In this document: piece after piece, positions 1 to 21,090 of the stretch
Position numbering within the stretch: position 1 is the first letter of the stretch
Layout: each line of letters starts with the position of its first letter
Assembly: GCF_036324505.1 (NCBI RefSeq)
Contig: NC_086351.1
Location: forward strand, 7,868,001 to 7,932,000
Direction: 5' to 3'
Source of the DNA: Eleginops maclovinus
Taxonomy: Eukaryota > Chordata > Actinopteri > Perciformes > Eleginopidae
Length of the DNA: 64,000 nt
Made by a program: the position numbers and the translations under genes
The notes under the pieces: generated by a model
Told to the model about the DNA's origin: nothing
Databases searched by the model: none
The model's input: the letters and a program-made list of their open reading frames with translations, nothing else

Positions 1-3000
1 AGATAAAAGCATTTTACAAGCAGGGTAGGTCCAATTAAAGATCATATTTTGTTCCAGTATATGGGAAATGTGAGATCAAGAAATGTGAAACTTGGTTTAT
101 TTCATGCACCAATAGTTAGTATATATTGGCCACTGTTGCTTTGATTTTGAATCACAGGAGTACCATTTTCCAGTAAAGCCTAGTTAACTCTTGCTGCATC
201 CGTGTGGCTGCAAGGGCCGACTCCGTTGGGCGTGTCCACACACTCACTACAACTACGCATGAACTAAAAGAGCAACATTTTAAAGCTCTTGCAGCAATTT
301 TTTTTTATTCAAACACATCATTTAAAAAAAAGTTCTCTTTGTTCAGCTAAATACCACAAACAAAGGACCTCTTCTTCTTTTTGTAAGGTCACCATCTTAT
401 TTTCTAGTGAACATTTGTATATTCATGCAAGTGTGCAGATGTTTGTGCCAATATTAAGTATGAGCATACCTTAGGTTAAGGTTGTAAAACTATTTTCCCT
501 CTACACTGTCGGACTGTCTGACGTATATTGTGAATTAGTTTCCAACTCTTCATTGAGGTTTAGCGATATAATACAAAACATTTGTTAAAATCAAGACTCA
601 AGTTATGTTTTTTTGTGGCTGCACCTTTCAATTTAATATAAATATTTAATTAGATTGAATTTCCTGTGCATCGTTTTATAGACATTTTCCCCAAAACATT
701 GAGATTGTCAGTAAACTGAAATATGAATTTGTTCATAAAACATATTTGGCTGCACAAGCCTGAGTTTGTAATGAGTGATGCCCACTAGCTGGCTTGTTAT
801 GGGGTTAAATGAATTTGCATACACTCGCATACAATACTTTTTCTGTGTGATTTAACAGATTCTTTGACCCCAATTTCTCCCCTAAAAAAAAACGAAGGGC
901 ACAGAGAGAGGATTAATTGTTCTGGATCTGCTTGTGCACAGTCAAAGTATGGCACTTCCTCTGCCCACCGCAAAAACCACAAAAACCGCAAAGTGCCAAA
1001 GGCATAATTTCACAATACACATATTGTGAGGCAGGGTATAAGTCAAAGCCAGCGTCATGAGGGAGCTGCGCAGTTTTCTTTGTCACATTGAAACAGCTGA
1101 CAAAGAGCTTTTATTGTAATGTATAGCATTTTCGTTTTTAGGGAGTTCATAGATCTGCTGCAAGGAGCTCCAGAATCAAAAAGTGTAAAAGTGTGTTTTA
1201 TAAATGTATCTAAAATCTCAAAGGTTCTGATATAATAAACAAATATCTACAAGACATGTCCCAAGATCAAGGCTTTAATTGAATATCTGTCTTTTACAGT
1301 TAAATGTCTCAGTTCTGTTCACACGACCTCTCCTTTAGCCTCTTCAGTTTTCATGTAACATCATCATCCCTAAAGAAACCCCTAGTCACACCAACATAAA
1401 TCACTCCCTGTTTTTCAGTTTTACAAAAGCTCTCGTTATCCTCAATGTTTCCTACTTGCCGGACCAACTGCAGATTTGTTTCAACCTTTGGTTCTTTACG
1501 CTTTGGAAAGTAAATACAATAAATTCCAGCACATAGCCAGAGCTGGGGTGTTGTGTTATTTTTCGGCACCGCGGGTAAGCACAATAGAAACACAGCTGTG
1601 GTTATCAGTCCGGGCTCCCCGGGAGCCAGCGGAGGCCCGGAGCACATGTTCGTTAATGATCAGTTACAAAGGCCACAAAGGGAACTGCTAGTCGCTGAGG
1701 TCTGTACTCCTTTGCATCTGAAACCATTTGAATGACTGAACCTTCTGCTAAATGTTTAAACCCAGGATGTGTCTCCCCGGATTGATTGCGGCTGAGTCGA
1801 CAGTTTAAACTCTTACCAAGTAAGTTGTTAAAAGGTTTTTGTTGGTTATGAAGAGACAGCTTAGTCGGTGATCACTCTTAAAGTTTCTAATTACTAGTAA
1901 GAATGCAGCTTTCTGAAACATTTTTAAATGAAACGGTTTGAACCATTGTTTGATACATGATTTGTGCAGTCTTTGTGAGACCGTTAAGCCATTTCGGGCA
2001 CTAAAACAACAGGGACATACTCTTCAGCATTCATGGCTGAGATCTATCTTCTCTTATCCTGCTCAGTTAAGGAGGGCTTTGATCCCTTAGCCATACTTAA
2101 ACATACTTTGTTGTCATTAGACAGAATACAGTATAATCTGAGCAATCAAAGTGTCACATCCAACAAGAATGACTCAGTTTTCAAAAAACAACACGGAAAA
2201 TAAGACAAGCCATACAACAGAAGTGATCTTACACAAGTTATTTGATAAGAGAAACAATTCGGTTTTTACAATTGACAGGTTTCAAAGCTCCTGTCTGACA
2301 AACGGTCCAAAATGGATCTAAAGCATTTTTGGAATAGATGTCTTTCAACTGCGGACGATGTGACATTGAGGTCAGGGGAGTTTAGCTGTTGCCTTATGAT
2401 GGGCGAGTCTCCTCCAAATGACTCCCACAAAGCAGTAAACATCAAGAGAAAGTTCCAAATGCTCTGAGCACTAAAGCTGCAAAAAGATGTTTTAAAAAAA
2501 GGGCTGCCCGAACAAGCTCACACATAAACACATATTTTTGCACACGCAGGCCCATCACATGCACACGCACGCTCACAGCACCTACATGTATATATGCATA
2601 TACGCACACAAACACATGCGCAAGCACCTATCCCTCTAGGGCGATCCACGACCCTCCCCCACGCTTGAAACCCGATCTGTCGGCATGCAGCGCGGAATTC
2701 TCCAATCGCCCTGACTTTTGACCTCTGCCCTTTTTGGCAGTGCACACAAGAGAAGATGAAGTGCCCAAGCCTCTCTCTTCCCCGACACAAAAAATCCCCT
2801 GTTCTAGCAGCCCTCCCACACATGAACGGGCACGCACACACACACACAAACATGGCAGACACACACACTGATTTCCATTTGGGATGCATTTGAGGCAAAA
2901 ACACTCTTTTGGGTTTCTCTGAGGCACATAATCAAAATGATGCTTGATATGTAGGTAGCAGACAGTGTGTGCAACGAATAAATGGAATACTGACTTTTTT

Positions 3001-6000
3001 AACAATCCCGTCATTACATCGTTCACATAGCAAAGATACAACTGAGAGATTGTGATGTTTTAGTGAACAGCATGTACTTGGCTATCAATACCAGCATCAT
3101 CATTGGTCTCATCAACAGAGAGGAAGATACTTCAGAGAGAAGCAAGTAGAGTGTCAGGGCCATGTGTTTCTGTCATTTGCCCCCTGACTCTGTGTTTACG
3201 TGGTGTCGAGTGTATTTTACGTCTCTGTAAATAACATTTCCTCTGTGTTTGGAGTCTCACCTGCCTCCAAATACCCATCTGTACTAAACTTGGAGCTCGG
3301 GCAGATGTAACTTTCTTGTTAGCGGCAATAAGGGTTGTTTTTATCTGGGCTCTACATCCATTTCTCACTTTTGTTTAGTTTTATTTGTCCAGACTTTGAG
3401 ACATGTCAGCCAAGAAAGAGCTGTTTATCTGCCCTGTGAAACCAAAACTTAATATGTTTACTTATTGTAAGCTAGTTATCTAAATTAAGTGCAGTATGTT
3501 TGTTGCTTGACAAATGTACCTATTTTGTCTTAACAGTGATCTATTCCTCAACCTAAACACGTGCATCTCTTTATGTTTACAAAGTTAACGGTGTGTTCAA
3601 AGCGTTGACCATTGCACAACCTACAGGAAGGAACAGTTTGGCCATTTCCCCCCAACTGAAACACACCAATGGCAGTAAATTGGTGAACTGTCCCTTTAAA
3701 ATTTCTTCATTTTGTTAAAAAAAAGAAGAAAAAAGCAACCATCATAAGAGCTACAACTTTGAGTAAGTAACTTATGGGATGGATATAGTCATCAGTAGTT
3801 GTTCAGGTTGCAATATTTATCGCAACTATCTGAAGATGTTTGATCTGTTTAGACTAAATGTGATAATCTAACATAGTTGCATGAACATATTCTAAATGAA
3901 CGTTTTTTTCATGAAATCAAACACAGCTCAACTCTGTTCATTTGCTTGCACTTGTAAGCCGATGGCCATTCAACAAAAGAAGCTCCAGTATTTTGTTCAA
4001 CATATGGAATCAAACTTACTTCGGTATAACAAAGCTGTTTACGTGATGTACTGTATGCTTACTGTGAAAGTTTCCCATATATGTGACCCTGTAGCCCAAA
4101 ATCCATCTCTATAATCTCTCTCTCCTCCACCATCTGACCACTGCCATTTGTGCATTGTGTGTGTCCGGCATGACTGCTCTCGTCATTTTCCCCTTTGATT
4201 GGCCTTCACACAATGTAATCAGTGTTGCAGCTGTCTGAAAAGGCCTCTTGTGCAGTATCTGAGCAATGCCGATCAGCCCGATGCGTCCACAACTTTGCTT
4301 TTAGTTCCATTCAGGCGCTGTGACAAACGGCAAACTGTCTGTGAGCATGTGTCAAGCCACTTGATTTAGTGCTTTGTTTGACTGCACTGGCCCTTTTCTG
4401 AATGTCGCCTCCGTCTTGTATGGCTTTACTGTATTGGTAAAAATTGCCATGGCCGTAAGCTTGAAATTCTAATGTACAGAGATGGAAAGAATTGTCCCAC
4501 TGTGTGTGTGAGTCATTTGATGTACCTCCAACGCACAAAAGATGATTTATTTCCTAATTTTCTGTTTTTTGAACATGGATGAAATGATTGACCGAAGAAT
4601 CTATCAAGATCATCTTTTAGTCTAACTGCACAAATTTGGTCGCCGAATCATAACTTAGAAAAAATATAGAACAGCTTTGTTTTTTTTAACATATTTTACA
4701 AAAGTTAAAGTTATGTTTAATGGTATTTGGTTCTAGATATGGTTGTATTCAAGTATTTTGATTTTGGAAACCACTATACAAATCATAAAGAGCTAACAAG
4801 AAAACAATGAAGCTTTACCATCAAAGTGTCTATGAGTTTAACGTGTCCTTTCCAGTAGTCATAAATCAGAGACACAGTAGACATACCTTGCAACTTCATT
4901 TTTAGAACTAACATATTTTCCATTTCAAAATGTGGAATAAAGATCCAAGCGGGTCCATTTCAGGGAGGTGCCATGTGGTTTGAGTTATATTGTTAGCGAG
5001 TGATGTGCTTTTAACTAGGTATAACTTGATGGTGGACCCCTAAACTGTAGCCAATCCATTTAGACAAAGCTCTCTTGATCCTTTTCTCTAAATCCTCCAC
5101 CGTGCCTGATTAAATGTAGCCAATTTTCACGCCTGTGCTTCCGAGGCCGCGAGGTCTGAATGGCTCCTCAAAGCACGGCCACAGTGTGCTGTCACTCCAG
5201 CAGCCTGAGGAGGAAGAGGAGGATAACCAGCAGCCTGCTCCGAGCACCGGGAAGGTACATGCTTGATACTTGTACACAGACTTTGTGATGTGTAAATTAA
5301 GTCACCTGCCTAGATTTTACTTTTTGGCTCAGCTTGTAAACACAAACTTAGGTAAAATAAAAAGTTCTTCTTCAAAGAAAGAATTAAAAGACATCCTAGG
5401 CAAACTTTTCTGAAAAATGCATCAATTATATAATGATGTAACATCCCAGTGGATCAAATAATACATCTCTTTGGTTTTCTGTGCACTTTATCAAGCACGC
5501 ATTATCGAATCATCATAAGAGCTGAACAGATAAGCAGGTAAGGCAGTACTATACAGCTCCAATGCAAATAAATTACATTTAGTTAACCTTATTGATCCCT
5601 TTTCCAAAACCAGGTCCTTTCCTAGTATTTTTGTTTCCTCTGTGGATAGTACCTCCCTCACTGTATGATGGATTCTCAGCTGATCACAGCAGCGAGTCTG
5701 CCGTGACAGCTTCTTTTTAATGCCACATTAACTGAATCCCTTCATTGGCAAACAAACAGAGAAATGTTAAACATTGTGAAGTTGTTCGGCTTAGTGTACA
5801 GGGTAGTTCAGCTGCATGCATAAAAACATGTGTGCGTGTGCACTAAGAAGAATTTGAACAGAAAAGGAAAAACAAAGTATGCAGAGTAAAGCATGAGTTT
5901 TTTTGTGAAATTAAGATTTATAGGTGTCAATCCAGACACTCCACACAAAAAAATAAAGGATTTAATTTTATCAGCCTCTTCTCTTTACATTACATTGAAT

Positions 6001-6485
6001 TTACCGCACGTTCGTACCTGAATTCTCCCAATAACAGGGTTACTCTTTTGAAATTGTATACTTATTTGATTTACAGTTTTATCGTTTTGCATTGATTGAT
6101 GCATCATTGTACATTTGTAAGTTTCTGACCAACTATAATAATAGTTCCCATGATGCATTGACCTTTTTCCCCTCCCCGATCTTTGTTTCATGAGCCGTTT
6201 CAAAGGAAAATAACCCAATTACAGGCAAATCCAGTAAATTCCTTCCCCCAGATCAGTCCAAACAAAGCATTACTTATGCATCACTTGACTCCCAATACGT
6301 GACCCTTCGGACAACAAACTGCCACCCCCCTCACCCTCCCCCCTCCTGCAAGAGGGTGTTAAGACCTGTCCATACTATCCCAAGGGAATGCTGGGAAAGG
6401 AAGGCCTTCACATCTGTCCCAAGCCTCAGGCGGAAAGAGTGAGGGAACGAGACAGAGAGGGAAACATTCCTCCATCCGGGAGAAC
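1..6485. other. Gene-free stretch, left edge
   Basis: I see no exon with a recognisable protein domain on either strand. Short open frames are scattered and none resembles a known family. About 2500-2870 holds diffuse CA/TG-rich sequence. The block near 5080-5260 is less AT-rich than its surroundings and could be a regulatory element, but there is no direct support for that. Confidence 0.6.
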
Positions 6486-6487
6486 GA

Positions 6488-6567
<80 letters not shown>
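6486..6567 (+). repeat. (GAAA)n tetranucleotide microsatellite
   Basis: About 20 near-perfect GAAA units form a pure purine tract on the plus strand. Lysine/glutamate or phenylalanine/serine-rich frames read through it are artefacts of the repeat. Confidence 0.97.
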
Positions 6568-6914
6568 GAAAGATCGAAGGGGACCATCAAAATTAGATGA
6601 AGCATAAAAGAAAAAGTGGGTTCTGTTATCACTGACTTCAGAAAGGAGATGGCGAGAAAGACAGAAAATGAATGAGTCGTTTAAAGACGGAGAGATTTGG
6701 TGAATGAGAGATGGATCTTGTCTCCTTATGAAGCCATCCATCACTCCTTCAATAGCCCAGCGGGCCAAGGGAGGGAAGCAGGCACCCCGGGCGTTCCTTC
6801 AAAAGGCCGGGAGGAGAAGAGGGAGGAGAGGAGGACGGCTGCAATGTGCTGGTGGAGCTGTGATCTTTACCTCCCTCCCTCCTGTGAAGTCAGCAGGGAA
6901 AGTGATTAGGCCAG

Positions 6915-6996
6915 CCTCCTCCTCCTCCTCCTCCTCCTCCTCCTCCTCCTCCTCCTCCTCCTCCTTCTCCTCCTCCTCCTCCTCCTCCTCCTCCTC
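6915..6996 (+). repeat. (CCT)n trinucleotide microsatellite
   Basis: About 27 CCT/TCC units with one TTC interruption near 6965. It is a polypyrimidine tract on the plus strand, about 350 bp from the polypurine GAAA array. The polyserine and polyglutamate frames here are not genes. Confidence 0.97.
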
Positions 6997-11314
<4,318 letters not shown>

Positions 11315-11393
<79 letters not shown>

Positions 11394-11423
11394 TGTGTGT
11401 GTGTCTGTGTGTGTGTGTGTGTC
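11315..11423 (+). repeat. (GT)n microsatellite with GTCT interruptions
   Basis: About 54 GT units, pure at first and then carrying two TCTG interruptions near 11392 and 11404. The decay is at the 3' end only. Confidence 0.97.
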
Positions 11424-11722
11424 TCCCATTCTTTTAAAAAGACTTGAAGAAAAGAAAGTGATCAGCCAGCTGATCAAGAATGTGAATAATTGGCATCAAC
11501 GCTAAAATTAATAAGACACTCTAAGTGTTTGGAGAAAGAGGAACGGAAGTGCAGGGGGAGTGGAGATGGGGGTGTCGCCGCTGCTGCCGGGCGTTGAGGT
11601 GGAGAGAGGGCGAGAAAAAGCAGTAGCTGTGCTGCAGTGACATGAAGGCGACGGGGTGTGACCGGATGAGCCATCAGACTGCAGGGCGCACATGTAGGAA
11701 TCTTTCACTTTCTCACACAAAG

Positions 11723-14604
<2,882 letters not shown>

Positions 14605-14652
<48 letters not shown>
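14605..14652 (+). repeat. (ATT)n trinucleotide microsatellite
   Basis: About 15 ATT units. The polytyrosine frame read through it is a repeat artefact. Confidence 0.96.
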
Positions 14653-14654
<2 letters not shown>

Positions 14655-15924
14655 AGTCTAAACCTTTTAATGCGGCAACGAATTGCCCGGACCATTAAAA
14701 ATGTATCTGGCTCAGTATCGGCCCAATATCCAAGCCCTTAATTCATAAAGACATTGTTCCGGCCACTCCAAACAGGGAAAGTGTGCACTTCCTTGCACAA
14801 CGACTAAGCTCTTCAGAGTAACCCTAAGCTTTGTACTTTTCAGAGGATATGAGTGTTGAATCCAAAGATGACAAAGTCCTCATATCAAAGCCCACACACT
14901 CCCAATTGACCCAGCGCTTCTCTCTGACCCCGTTGTTTTATTTGAGCCCTAATAACTCTCCTAATTAAAGCCCCTACCTATTATTTTTTTCTCCCTCCAC
15001 TACCCTGTAAAAGGCCCGGGTTTCAAAGTGCTAATAAAATAAACTGAAGGGGGCCCATTTCTTTATTTGTATGTGTGTGAAGAGTGTGTGGGAGAAGAAG
15101 GCAGGGAGATGAGGGGGAGCTGGAAGGACAGAGGTTTTAGGTTCAGTGGGGGGTAAAAGAAACAGAGGTCAGTGGAAATAAAGGCGTGCGAGACCCCGGG
15201 GTCAAGCTGCCTGGTGTCCACAGTCACCGGGCTGGCGTTGTTGCAGGGCGAATGGCCCCGCTTGTATAATCGCCGGGGTATGTTTTGTCCACGAGTGTAG
15301 GATAGAATATATCACGGCGCCGCTGACAGATGAACAATAGATCACGTTTTGTGGAAGTCCGAGTGGAGCCTTCGCAGATCCATTGAGTTGGCTGGTACAT
15401 CTGGAAGAGCTAAGATTAACCCAACGTTTACCGGCCTTGCGTATGGCTGACCCCTTTTGACCCAAATTGCAGCTTCAACAATATCACGTATGGGTTAATA
15501 TAGGACTCAAAGACGCCCTACAGTCGGCACCAATGAATCATCCTTTAGAAGTGACTGGGATCCAATCAATACAACAGTGCTCGTTACCAGTAGCTTGATG
15601 TTTGAAAAAAGTGAAACAAGACACCACAACAAAGCATGCTCACATACTGATGTTTAGGGCGCACATGGAACACTTTTACATTTAGTTAAATCACTGATGT
15701 TGAGATGTGGATACAGCATTAGAGACTGGGCCCAAGTTTATTCCTATGAAATCGGATCAGTGGTGCATGAAAACAAAAAACTTTAAATGTTGGGTAGAAA
15801 AACATATCCCGAATTCTCAAAGCGATAACATAAATGGACAAACGGTAATAACCTAATTATAATTTGGTTTGCCACCATGAACATTGGCTTCAATTGCAGC
15901 GTACTACTGGGGGTTCGGGTTCAA
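14653..15924. other. Gene-free stretch with candidate non-coding elements
   Basis: No exon is recognised. About 14880-15060 carries CTAATTAAAG and CTAATAAAAT-type homeodomain-like words next to a CCCGGG. About 15180-15480 is a 300-bp block of balanced composition with many CpGs in AT-rich surroundings. Both look like candidate conserved non-coding elements, an inference from composition only. Confidence 0.4.
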
Positions 15925-16262
15925 CATATTAGCATGCTAAAATTAGCTAATTATCAATGAACACAATGTGAAGCTACACTGGTGTTAATGTCATTGTTTT
16001 TGCAGTTATTTGGTCATGAGCTAATGTTTCATTACAATTTCAGAGGAACATCAACACGTTTTTAGCAAATGTTATAATGACCGATCCAACAGTAACCACA
16101 AACCGCAAATGGCTGCCTCATGGTGGAGCAAGAGGAAGTAATTGGATCACTAAAGTCACTCGGATTAATTATCTAGGAACCATGAATACCTGGAACAAAT
16201 TTCACAGCAATCCATCCAATAGTTGTTAAATTACTTCAGTCTGGACTATAGTGGCAGACGAA
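15925..16262 (+). repeat. Teleost interspersed repeat, degenerate copy
   Basis: The stretch starts with the ATTAGCATGCTAAAATTAGC type of word. It ends with the ACCATGAATACCTGG, CAATCCATCCAATAGTTGTT and CTTCAGTCTGGAC words that I know from a very abundant teleost non-autonomous repeat. The order of the words fits that family, and the copy is diverged. The exact class (SINE-like or DNA element remnant) I cannot decide from sequence alone. Confidence 0.7.
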
Positions 16263-19200
16263 TACAATATATACAGTATTGTGACCCCCACTATCATCTC
16301 TACAAAATGAGAAATAATAACCAGCACAAACATTTATGTATGTCATCTAAACCTTGGGTTCAGCAGGTGCAAAGTGACACCACTTCCTGCAGGAGAAAAA
16401 CCTGGTGCTAATCAATTCTTTTTTTATGATATTTGAAGCTGAGCCATAAATGTGCTCAATCTCTGTTAACTCTCCCTTTGGTTTTATGATGATAAACATG
16501 TCGTAGTGGGAGTTTATGAGTGTGGCTGGGTCTTTCTGCAGGGACTATAAAAGCAGCTATGTGAATATCATATGATTCATGGCTGTGCTGCGTGTTCCTA
16601 TGTGCTGGCTTTCATTCAAATACTGCAAAATATTCTAAACAGTGGTGTTTGAATAACTTACAACCTCTTGACTAAAAACATCAGCACTGAGCAATACCCA
16701 GGGGGAGAAGCAATAACATAATATGGTAATATGTTAATGACTTCAGGCTGTGCTTGAGATATAAACATGATCATATAGGGTGTTGAGTGCTCCACGGGGT
16801 TAAGTGAATGTAATCCTCGTTGAGAATCAGTGCTAAAGAAGGAAGGAAAAGGGAGGCAGAGAAAGTCATGTGTCAGGGTTCATACGTGAGCAACTGGGAG
16901 CCAGAGAGAGGCCGAGGGAAGAATCTGGGCCTTCATTATACCAAGAGAGGGCTGTTTAAAATGCTGAATGAAAGTGAATAAGAGGTCAAAATAAGTTTAC
17001 GAGGAGAAAGTAGCTACATGAGGTATAGCATGTCACATTTAAGCATTAAAATGTCTAAAAACGACTAGATATTTTGGTGAGTTGGGCACTCACATTATGC
17101 ATGTTGTTTCCATCAAGTTTCTAACCTACAGAAATGTTAATCCAGTTTAAAGCTGCATTAGTTTTAATACATTTTAAAGATCTTTTAAAACATGTATTTT
17201 GAACGGGTCGTGGGATGTCTGACTAAGGTTATCAGAGCAATATTCCTGCATTTTATTTGAATCACTCTAGCACTCTTTTTTCACTTCTTTCATTTTTATG
17301 TCTTAAGTATATAGCATGTTTCACTGTTGGTGGAGCCTGGTACATCAGATTTGTATTGCCAACAACTATGCTGTAACTGTAGGTTTCATGAGCTTCACCA
17401 GGTCCATTTCATTAAAGAGGGGGAGGTCATTGCAGATAATTCAGCTCCTAGTGCAATCTTTTAGTACACTCTTCCTCAAAGATGAACACTTGAGGAATAT
17501 GCACCGAGAGAAACTGACTGCAATGACGGCAATGCTGATAAGGACAACAACCCTCATGATCACACACAATACTTCGCTTCACCAAACTCCATCTTCTGAT
17601 ATTGTTTGGATTGAGAGACTCTATGGGCCTAGTGGCATAACATTACATATTAAGTGTTAAAGGCAAAGTAAGTTTGCAAACAGTCATAGGTTGCACAGAT
17701 GTGATTGAAAGTGAGTGGAGCGAGGGAAGGTACAATATGAGGCACAGGTTCAAAGCTAGTGGGAGTGGGATCACAGAAAGAAGGCCTTGAAGAGCCTTAT
17801 CTGTGACCCATCTGTCCTGACATGCACACTCCTCTGGTTAGTGCCCTGGAGGAGAGGGAGCAGCGTGTCAGTGACTGAGTGTGTACGGCTTAGGACTAAG
17901 GCCTTGGCCTGTGCACTCTGGCCCGAAAACCAGCCTAACCAGCCCTATGCCTTAACACCCCCAGGAAAAAACTCTCATGACTTACTGCTGTGATCATGTG
18001 ATTGACTGAGCCGCACAAGAGGAACAAAAAAACGCATTAACAAAAAAGGCTGTCACACATCAGTGAAGACACAGATGTTACTTTCTTTGACAATTAACTT
18101 TTCATCTGCGCTGTCAGCTGATCTGTCACAAACTTTGTCAGTGGTGTCTCTTTTCTTTTTGGTAATTTGGGGAAACACACAGGATCACCAGATCTGCAAA
18201 GGGGCTGTCTGATGACTGGGTGTGTGTTCAGGGAATTTTTGGAGTTGTGAAAGAAAGAGTAATGTTGTTATTGATCTTAAAACTTTTGTTTTACTATTTG
18301 TGACTTTAAAGATTGTATTGCTCTAGGATTGTATTGACGTATTGACTCAGTATTTTACAAATCAATTAAATGTATCAATTAAAGTGAAATATGTTGTTAA
18401 ATAGTTTCAAATTATATTTTTAAAAGTAAAGCTTGCTATCTATCTTTTATCCTATTTCCCACTTTTTTTTACTGCAGTAAATCCACTTTTAATGCAATGT
18501 CTTTAAATAAAAGCTGCAGAGGTCTACCAATGATTTTGTATTTCAAATTGTGCCTGTCGAGCTGGTTCATCTGTTACAAAAGCTTGAAGAAATAAAGAAA
18601 ACATCTCTACTCATCATTAATAATTCAGTTGTGATTTGGAATCCATTTGTGAGGTCCTTGCCAGTTCCCACCCAACTGTCCACAGCAAATATGTATTAGT
18701 CTAAATGGTTTTGCATCAAACCCAACCTCCTAAGATGTTTGACTTTAGTTGCATGTAGAGCACACCTGGGAGATTTACCATAATGAATACCTGATGTGGT
18801 GAAGCAGTTAATACCGCCTATAAAATACCTCCTTCCTGTGCGCCCCGGCTGTTGTTTATCAAACGAGGTAACGTCCTGTCATGTGACCCCTCCTCCCTCC
18901 CAGAAACCCACCTGTGTGGACTTTTCTCTTAATCCCTCTCTAGTCCCCCCCCCCTCCCTTTTTTTTGCAGAGCGCTTTGAATACTTAGACTACTGAGTGT
19001 AACTAATTCTCCCACACAAGGATATTGTCTTCTCCCTATCTCTGCTTTTGTCCTTCCCTTTCAAGCTGGCTATTCACTGATTTCATTAGTTTGCGGTGTG
19101 GTGTGAGAGAGAGTTTGCCAAGGGGGGGTTTCCCAATTAAAATGCCTTAATAGCCTATTACCATCACCTTAAATTCAACTCTGTGTCTCTTTCTACTACA

Positions 19201-20655
19201 AAATCCGCTAAAGATAAATCACAGGATCAGCGTGGGAGCATTTAAAAGCCATTCTTACATTAATGAACTTTAACTAGTAGTGATGGATTTGAGCTGCCTA
19301 CAACAGAGAGCAACATGTAGTAGTCACTATTTAAATATCACAGAGACCGTTTTACTTTTCATAGTTTTTCTTTATGACACACCAATGATATTGTGCAATG
19401 AAATTTGATTTAGCATTATGGGGGGGGAAGACCCTGTGGTTGAATATGGTAAAATGTGTAACGAATACATCACCATAAAACATATTTTCTGAAATGTTAT
19501 GTTTGAATATGGAAATGAACTTTTATCTTAGTAAATATATAATGGCATGAACAATGAACATTTTGACATACTAGAGTCAAAGAGTTTAATGGCTTTGTAC
19601 AACCTCAAATCCAAGTTACTGTCAATAGCCATAAAAAAACCTATTTCCAACACATTTTTAGGAATAAAAGGTTATAAAAACTAGGCTATGAATGATATAT
19701 ATTGACAAAGCCCTCTGTAAAAGACTTAAGAATATGGTTAGGAATGAAACTGGAAAGGTTGGTGTAAGTGCTACTGAATTGGAGATTCAGTAGCAAGGGA
19801 AAAAAAGCGTACAGATGAAATGTTCAACATGTTTAACTCATAAATATCACAATACAACATTTTGAGTTGATAATTTACTTTTTGGTTTTAATTGGTAATG
19901 CAAATCAAGCATTGTCCCAAAAACATAAATTTCAATATTGAGCAATGCATAAAAAACAGTGGTATTGGCTGAAGCGCCCTTGCCTTGAGACAGTAAAAGT
20001 AATGATTGTTGTTTCTAGGGTGGCTTTTAAATGAAATGTGTTTAACAGGCTGCTCTTCCTACACATGCTGCACAGATCCTACAGCTGACATCAGGATGAA
20101 GTCCCCTGGGATGACCAAACCACCCTTTCTCAGACACCCATTTGTACCACCTCCTCCCCCTCCCGATAGATGACCCTGCAGGGGTCAGCTGCGCAGAAGG
20201 ACCCCCCCGCACCCCTGCCCTCGGTCCGGAGCCATGGCGTAAATCAGTGGCTGTTCATCGCGGGAACCCTTCCCTGCCCAAAGTCTCAGCCCAGCCTGGC
20301 ACCATCTGTCCTGGGGCTCTGACGCAGGAGCAGCGCTGCCAAGGTGGGATCCCACTGACCTGCTGCACCCACCAGGCCATATGGACCAGACCCAGGGCCG
20401 GCGACAGATCCATCACCAGTGCAGACTGGACATGGTGGAGAGGGGTTTGGTGTACGTCTACTGTAAATTAAATCTCGATGAGTTGAGAGTGGGAAAATTC
20501 AGGATCAGTAGATAAATAAAAGCATATCCTAACAATAAAGTTAAAACCATCAACTCCATGAAACTGTAAATGCAATGTCAAAATAAATGTGGCTTATTAA
20601 TATTTATTTTATAGTCGTTTTAAATCAACTTACATTAATTGTCCGTTGTTTCATC
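16263..20655. other. Gene-free stretch
   Basis: No exon is recognised. About 17780-18000 and 20100-20460 are GC-richer blocks with open frames of 68 and 109 codons, but neither frame shows a known domain or convincing splice signals. Confidence 0.45.
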
Positions 20656-21090
20656 TGCAGAACTGCTAGTAAAATAGTTAAATCTGGCATACAGTTTTTG
20701 CACGTAATGGAGTATTTCTTGTATCTGTACTTTTACTTGCATAGAAGACTTGAGTACTTCGTCCACCACTGGTTAGCTTCAAAATGAAAAAAAGTTTTAA
20801 ACCAACACCATTTATAAACGTGTCAATACATTATGGAAAGAAAATGATAGATTAAAAATGAACATACTTGTATCAGTTTTGTGTATGTATGCAATTAAAC
20901 ATTAATACATTAAAAAAATTGGCATTTTATAACTAAAACTACTTATTTTTAGAACACTGACACTCTTAAAATAACAACCACCCCTGCATAAGAAATCAAT
21001 AGAGTGCAGAGTACTACAATTACATAATTATAAACAAGTACTTAAACTATTAACTCTAAAGTACTGCAGTGGAAGATCACTGGTGAAAGG
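20656..21090 (-). repeat. Fragments of teleost AAGTACT-type repeat
   Basis: Read on the minus strand, 20656-20775 begins with CAGTGGTGGACGAAGTACTC and continues with AAGTAAAAGTAC words. A further piece at about 20990-21090 has ACAAGTACTTAAAC and AGTACTGCAGTGG words. These match a very common teleost non-autonomous element with GTGGTGGA termini and repeated AAGTAC motifs. The sequence between the pieces is too diverged to assign. Confidence 0.55.

Noticed and set aside
15202..15465. 87-codon minus-strand frame
   Set aside because: No family resemblance; the block is better explained as possible non-coding element.
20142..20471. 109-codon plus-strand frame in a GC-rich patch
   Set aside because: Proline-rich without any recognised domain; no convincing splice sites or neighbouring exons.
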